This document shows, piece after piece, positions 59,711-64,000 of a DNA stretch of 64,000 nucleotides. This stretch comes from Mangifera indica (lineage: Eukaryota > Streptophyta > Magnoliopsida > Sapindales > Anacardiaceae), in NCBI RefSeq assembly GCF_011075055.1, contig NC_058155.1, positions 10,511,537 through 10,575,536 on the forward strand, given 5' to 3'. The position numbers and the translations under genes were made by a program. The notes beneath the pieces were generated by a model that saw nothing but the letters and a program-made list of their open reading frames with translations, did not search any database and was not told the DNA's origin. The first letter of the stretch is position 1, and every line of letters starts with the position of its first letter.

Positions 59711-61045
59711 TCACTGTAAAGATCTAGTAAGCTTACACTTTGAAAGGAATATAGAAGCCGAGTAATTTAGACTACATAATTTCAAGAGCTCTGCTGACTG
59801 CTGCTTCAATTCAGGACTGCAGCCACTCTGCATTACCAGAAGTAGCTTGGCCGCCAAACCTGCATCCACAGCAAGTGGAGCACATTCATCTGGTGCAAGC
59901 TTGCACACTGCCCATAATATCGACAAGGCAAACTGAGTACAACTTTCAGAAACCCTCATCAACAACTTCACAACATTTGGTATTGTACAGGGACAATCTT
60001 TCAAAGCCAATCTTCCCTTAGCAACTGTCGACACGGCCTCGAGTATGTGAAGTGCTAACTCCAGACACTCATTACTCAAACTAGGTAGTATCTCGACTAA
60101 CTGAGGAACTGCTCCGATGCTGACAAGCGAATATTTCACAGCCTCATGAGAACAAATTGTCTTGAGCAAGCCCAGTCCAGCCAATACCCCGTTTTGGTGC
60201 CTCTTATCCTTCACTAATCTCAACAAACCAACCAAAAGACTACAGCTAGACACCTTCTCAGACCCTAAACCGGCTTCCATTAAAATTTCGATTAACTTCG
60301 TGCAATTAATCTTTGTCTCAATGGTTCCTTCATTTAGCATATCCACCATTAACGAAATCTTTGCTGGCTGCATCAAATTCTTCTTTGTTTCCAGATCAAG
60401 GTCCAGCTTGACCAGAATCCCAATTGCCTCTGACCCAACAGCATGAGTAGTGAAAGGACCCAACAAAAAAGAAATCAAACCAACACCATTATTACCAACA
60501 ACAGCCTTTTTAGCAGTAGAATGAATACTTACAAGCTTCCTAAGCTCTTTAAGAGCTTGAACTCTAGCTTGACCTTTAACTTTCTTTAAAGTCTCCAAAA
60601 TCTCAATAGATCTTCCATGCACATCCTCTGATTTCTTCTTCATGGCAGCATATTTGATGGAGAACCAGGAAAAAATGAGTTGCTGAAGGGTGTTGTTAGG
60701 AGTGACAGAATTGTCCCAGAGTTCTTGCATCGTAGTAGGGCAAGTGAAACGGCCGAGGGAGAACCATTTCAAAATGTTGGATCTCTCATAAGTCTGGCCG
60801 GTACACAGAGTCACCGGTTCTTGCATTGGGGCTAATGAAATTGGACAGATAAACACGGATGGCACATCAATTGATTCAAGCTCTTGTATCATTATCTTCA
60901 GATCCATTTTGTCTGCAAGACCAGTATAAACTGGACCACTGACGTCACCACCTAAAATGCCATCTTTCACGGCTGTTTCTAGATCTAGGACTTGCCCACC
61001 GCCACCACCACTCCAATCAAACTTAGTTGACTCATACATAGGCAT
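59711..61045 (-). CDS. PUB30: U-box E3 ubiquitin ligase, PUB30/31-like, paralogue b, copy B
   Basis: 444 residues from MPMYESTKFDWSGGGGGQVL, intact. Within this reading frame two differences from copy A are seen: Val to Leu in VYTGLADKMDL, before the U-box, and Gly to Glu in SLSNECLEL in the repeat region; paralogue a also has Glu there, so the copy A Gly looks derived. An upstream ATG at 61123 is again placed in the 5' UTR intron. Confidence 0.93.
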   Translation of the reverse strand: MPMYESTKFDWSGGGGGQVLDLETAVKDGILGGDVSGPVYTGLADKMDLKIMIQELESIDVPSVFICPISLAPMQEPVTLCTGQTYERSNILKWFSLGRFTCPTTMQELWDNSVTPNNTLQQLIFSWFSIKYAAMKKKSEDVHGRSIEILETLKKVKGQARVQALKELRKLVSIHSTAKKAVVGNNGVGLISFLLGPFTTHAVGSEAIGILVKLDLDLETKKNLMQPAKISLMVDMLNEGTIETKINCTKLIEILMEAGLGSEKVSSCSLLVGLLRLVKDKRHQNGVLAGLGLLKTICSHEAVKYSLVSIGAVPQLVEILPSLSNECLELALHILEAVSTVAKGRLALKDCPCTIPNVVKLLMRVSESCTQFALSILWAVCKLAPDECAPLAVDAGLAAKLLLVMQSGCSPELKQQSAELLKLCSLNYSASIFLSKCKLTRSLQ

Positions 61046-61693
61046 TTTAACTGTAGCAAGGTGATAAAGGAGAAAGTTTTCAATGAAGACGTCTTGATTG
61101 ATTTTGAAAGAAGCAAGAAACATATACTGAACAAGAAGCCGTGGGAAAGGAAAAGTGAGAAGAAAAAGGAGATGGGAAGAGTTTTCTTTCTTTATCTTTC
61201 ATTGACAACAGGAAACAACAATGCTTATCAAAGGAGACATCTTTTCTCCATTCATTGCTTTTTGGCTCTTTATGTGATCTATTTCTCTGGTCAAAAGTGT
61301 AACATTATTCATCGTCATCGTCAACAAAGAAATGATAGAGACGTAATCTCTCAAATATCAAAGCTATACTTGATTATCTTCTTGTTCAAGCTCAAAAAAG
61401 GCTGAAATCATCAACCCCAGATCAGGCAATAAGGCGTATAGAACCAAAAAGCAAAATTTCACTCACACATCAACAGTAACAACTAACAAGTACCCATCTG
61501 CCACCACATCCCAACCCGTAACAAGAAATTAAATTACGAAAACCAAAAGACAAGACCGTCAATAATGGGAAGACAGAGAACCATACCAAGTGATTGACAG
61601 AAGAAGAGAGAACAGAAAGATAAGCTATCAACTTCTGCAGTCTCTTCGCTGGTCTTCTTCTGGGAAAGAAGAAAAGCAATATTACCAAGAGTT

Positions 61694-61775
61694 ACTGGCT
61701 ATAGCCAGTGATTCGAGTCTAGGCAATTGTGCACCACACGTGCAGTGTCATCGTTAGTCACCGTTGTGTCCGGTT
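61694..61775 (-). promoter_or_regulatory. proximal promoter block of PUB-b with 16-bp palindrome, copy B
   Basis: actggctatagccagt at 61694-61709 and caccacacgtgcagtg are unchanged from copy A. Confidence 0.5.
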
Positions 61776-62828
61776 TTTTATGCAATTGAAAAATTGTTTT
61801 GAGGGAAAATCTAAGAAAAAGTAGTCTCTCAAATTTCTAGGAGCTCTGGTCCCTTGGATAATGAGAAGAGATAATCTAGAGACTGAAAAGACGAAACCTT
61901 ACCTGGGTCAGTAGTCAAAAAGACGGAACGGGAATTACCAGGGGAATAATTACACTTGAAAGGATGTCCTCACTCTTTCCTAATTTCAATTGAAATTTTT
62001 GACTGGTCATGAGAAGTTAACAAGCAAATAGGAGCTTGACTGCATTCTTCCAATCCAATGGCTGGTGTCACGGCTAGTGCGTGATAGCAGTTTGGTCGGA
62101 CATGATTGATGGGTGTCTTTTACAGTTTGTTTCTGTGTACGCGTATTGTTATCTCGTAAGAGTGTTCTAGTCACTACACATTCTCAACGGGGGCATATTG
62201 AAAGGATTAGGCCATTTTTACATAAATTAGTTAAAAATTAAAATTGTTTTTTAATGTGTCTAAGTTTAAAATAAATAACTATAAATTATGATATGAACAC
62301 ATATAAAACTTATTATTGTAAAGACAATATCAAAGATGTTGCACAAACAAATTGGAAATTTTACCCGTGACACTAGTATTACGGTTTATGCAGAAATCGT
62401 TCAAGTTCTTCAGCAGTCACTGATATAAAATTTGAGCAAAGAGATTGCAGTATTCAACAAAGGCAGCATGACTTCTCGTGCTTTTTGGAATTTGGCTTTT
62501 CCTATAACATCTATAAATTAAAACAATTGGAATATTGTAGCGCACGCAGGCTAGACTTGGACCTAACATAAAAGCCGAGTCTTTTTTTTTTTTTTCTATA
62601 GAAATACTGCAAGAAAGAAGATATATGTATAATTAGAATATAGATATATACCATATTATGTATAAATAATTATTAGATAATTAAAAATTAAAAATAAATT
62701 AATATTTAATTATAAAAATATTATATTATTATTTATGTAAATAATTTTATTGTTATAATTAAAAGTAACATAATAGAAATGAAACCCCCGTGCTGTGGGC
62801 CTATTTATATCCTGCCTTTGGTAAATTG
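61776..62828. other. PUB-b upstream region and intergenic DNA, copy B
   Basis: Counterpart of 31196-32247; the second shared upstream block is at about 61825-61970. No gene. Confidence 0.4.
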
Positions 62829-62948
62829 CCAGCTGAGCATGGACCAGTCTCTGTTTTGACCGCTTTCATCCCTCGTGCACCTTGTTTGCTTTTTGGCCAG
62901 TACAAAACTTGGCACGTGGTGGGAACACTTAAGAGCTGCCTCTTTTGA
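62829..62948. promoter_or_regulatory. distal conserved PUB-b upstream block, copy B
   Basis: Counterpart of 32248-32367 with one visible change (ttaagagctg for ttacgagctg). Confidence 0.45.
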
Positions 62949-62998
62949 TTTTTTAAATCTCTTGGTTTGATTCTTGTTTGAGTCGGGTAGATAACCTT

Positions 62999-63475
62999 AC
63001 CGTTTAGTTTCAGTTTTTTAAAGTTTCCTTCATAATTTATTTTTTATTTTTTTATTTAATTTATTAATAATAAAATAATAAAATAATTTTTATTATTAAT
63101 ATTGATATGACAGATAATATAAGTGATTATCTGATTATCATCTTTATTTTAGGTATTTAAAAATTATCAAGATAATTTTAATTTTATTATACTTATATTA
63201 GTATTTATTAATTTTTTAAGACAAAATAAATTTATTTTTAATTAATATGATAAATAATATAAAAAATATTTAAAAATAATTATATTAAAAAACATTTAAG
63301 TAAAATAATTTACTAGTAATCTTTTCTTATTTTTAATCAAACATAATATTTTTATCTATCAAATTTTATTAAATATGATAATTAGTTATATCTAATAATT
63401 TTTTAAATAATTTATTTTTAAGATAATTTTTTATTTTGATAATAAAATATTATCTAAATTAAATATTTTTTTAAG
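62999..63475 (-). mobile_element. old Tourist-like MITE, reverse orientation, copy B
   Basis: Counterpart of 32416-32890. Confidence 0.55.
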
Positions 63476-63891
63476 ATGATGTTTAATTGGCAAAGGTGAT
63501 AATATCAGACCTCTATCTCTCTGAAGAATTCTGTACTTTTTTTTATTTTTTTAATGATCAATCAAAGGCTTAGCACTTCGTTAGATAAAGATTTTCGGAT
63601 GATGTATACATCATTGTATAACATCACATCAATTATTTGACAAAGAGGCTATGTTTATAGGATTCACGATGCATGTAAGAATTAGGGTAAATCATTTAAA
63701 TAAGATCCAGGGAACACGTACCATCTTTCGGGCCAAGGCAAAGACATCCGGGACTAAACAAACAGTCCTCGACATGTTTTTTATGGTGTCGGTCCCATCT
63801 GTGTCCAGTAAATGTCCTCTACATTACTCTGATGCGTGCCTGTTTTGCTGCCTCTCATTCCCGCAATCCTAGTTATGTAATAGGAACACAG

Positions 63892-63943
<52 letters not shown>

Positions 63944-64000
63944 GAATATATAAAATTATAAAGTTATAAATATATAAATTAAATATAAAAATTATAAAAA
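63476..64000. other. intergenic to window end, with (AT)n tract
   Basis: Follows copy A to the right edge. An (AT)n microsatellite begins at about 63895. The 73-codon plus-strand frame at 63651 is present in both copies but unrecognised and discounted. Confidence 0.5.

Larger units (their letters stand above)
36407..64000. repeat. copy B of the large block
   Basis: Starts directly after the gap and follows copy A (6791 onward) to the right edge. Differences from copy A include the MITEs at 38494 and 48195, the extra segment at 41572, the expanded microsatellite at 37661 and many small indels in non-coding DNA. U-box coding regions differ at only a few bases each. Confidence 0.95.

Noticed and set aside
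1..64000. CRISPR arrays, bacterial operons, phage or integrated viral genes
   Set aside because: Nothing of the kind is visible; gene structures, splice sites and repeats are those of a plant nuclear genome.

Overview
The window is nuclear DNA from a flowering plant, almost certainly a eudicot. It is very AT-rich between genes. Genes have introns with GT-AG borders (two look like GC-AG). Products are plant families: a phytosulfokine precursor, PUB30/31-type U-box proteins, a PP2-A10-like protein and a BSD-domain protein. The intergenic DNA carries MITEs, a degenerate copia-type LTR fragment, SINE-like pieces and long (TA)n tracts. The species cannot be named from what is visible.

Layout. 1-6.8 kb is single-copy here: the 5' part of a KIAA0930/DUF2045-like gene on the minus strand (exons at 2930-602, running off the left edge), then a small uncharacterised minus-strand gene at 5203-5550. 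From about 6.79 kb to 33.4 kb lies copy A of a gene block: phytosulfokine precursor (plus), PUB-a (minus), PP2-A10-like (minus, broken), BSD protein (minus, frameshifted), PUB-b (minus). A stretch with no recognised gene follows to 35.9 kb, then a gap of exactly 500 N (35907-36406). From 36407 to the window end the same block repeats as copy B, in the same order and orientation.

The two blocks differ by a few bases per 1.3 kb in the U-box coding regions and by more in intergenic DNA. Copy B is about 965 bp longer. Three events account for most of this: a 477-bp Tourist-like MITE, a roughly 150-bp segment near 41.6 kb, and a 168-bp MITE at 48.2 kb, with a microsatellite expansion making up much of the rest. 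Because copy B starts exactly at a nominal scaffold gap and the divergence looks allelic, two haplotypes placed end to end is at least as likely as a true tandem duplication.

An older duplication lies inside each block. PUB-a and PUB-b are clear paralogues and share 3' flank, a 5' UTR intron block, a proximal promoter block and a distal upstream block, separated by the PP2-A10-like and BSD genes. As I recall it, the order phytosulfokine / PP2-A10-like / BSD / U-box matches Arabidopsis chromosome 3 around At3g49780-At3g49810, so this is an old syntenic neighbourhood with a local extra U-box gene. The genes are independent transcription units: a secreted peptide hormone, ubiquitin ligases, and two proteins of poorly known function.

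No undescribed multi-gene system was found. The most useful observations are the repeated block around the gap, the filled and empty MITE sites that it exposes, the contrast between intact U-box genes and damaged neighbours, and conserved non-coding blocks flanking the U-box paralogues.
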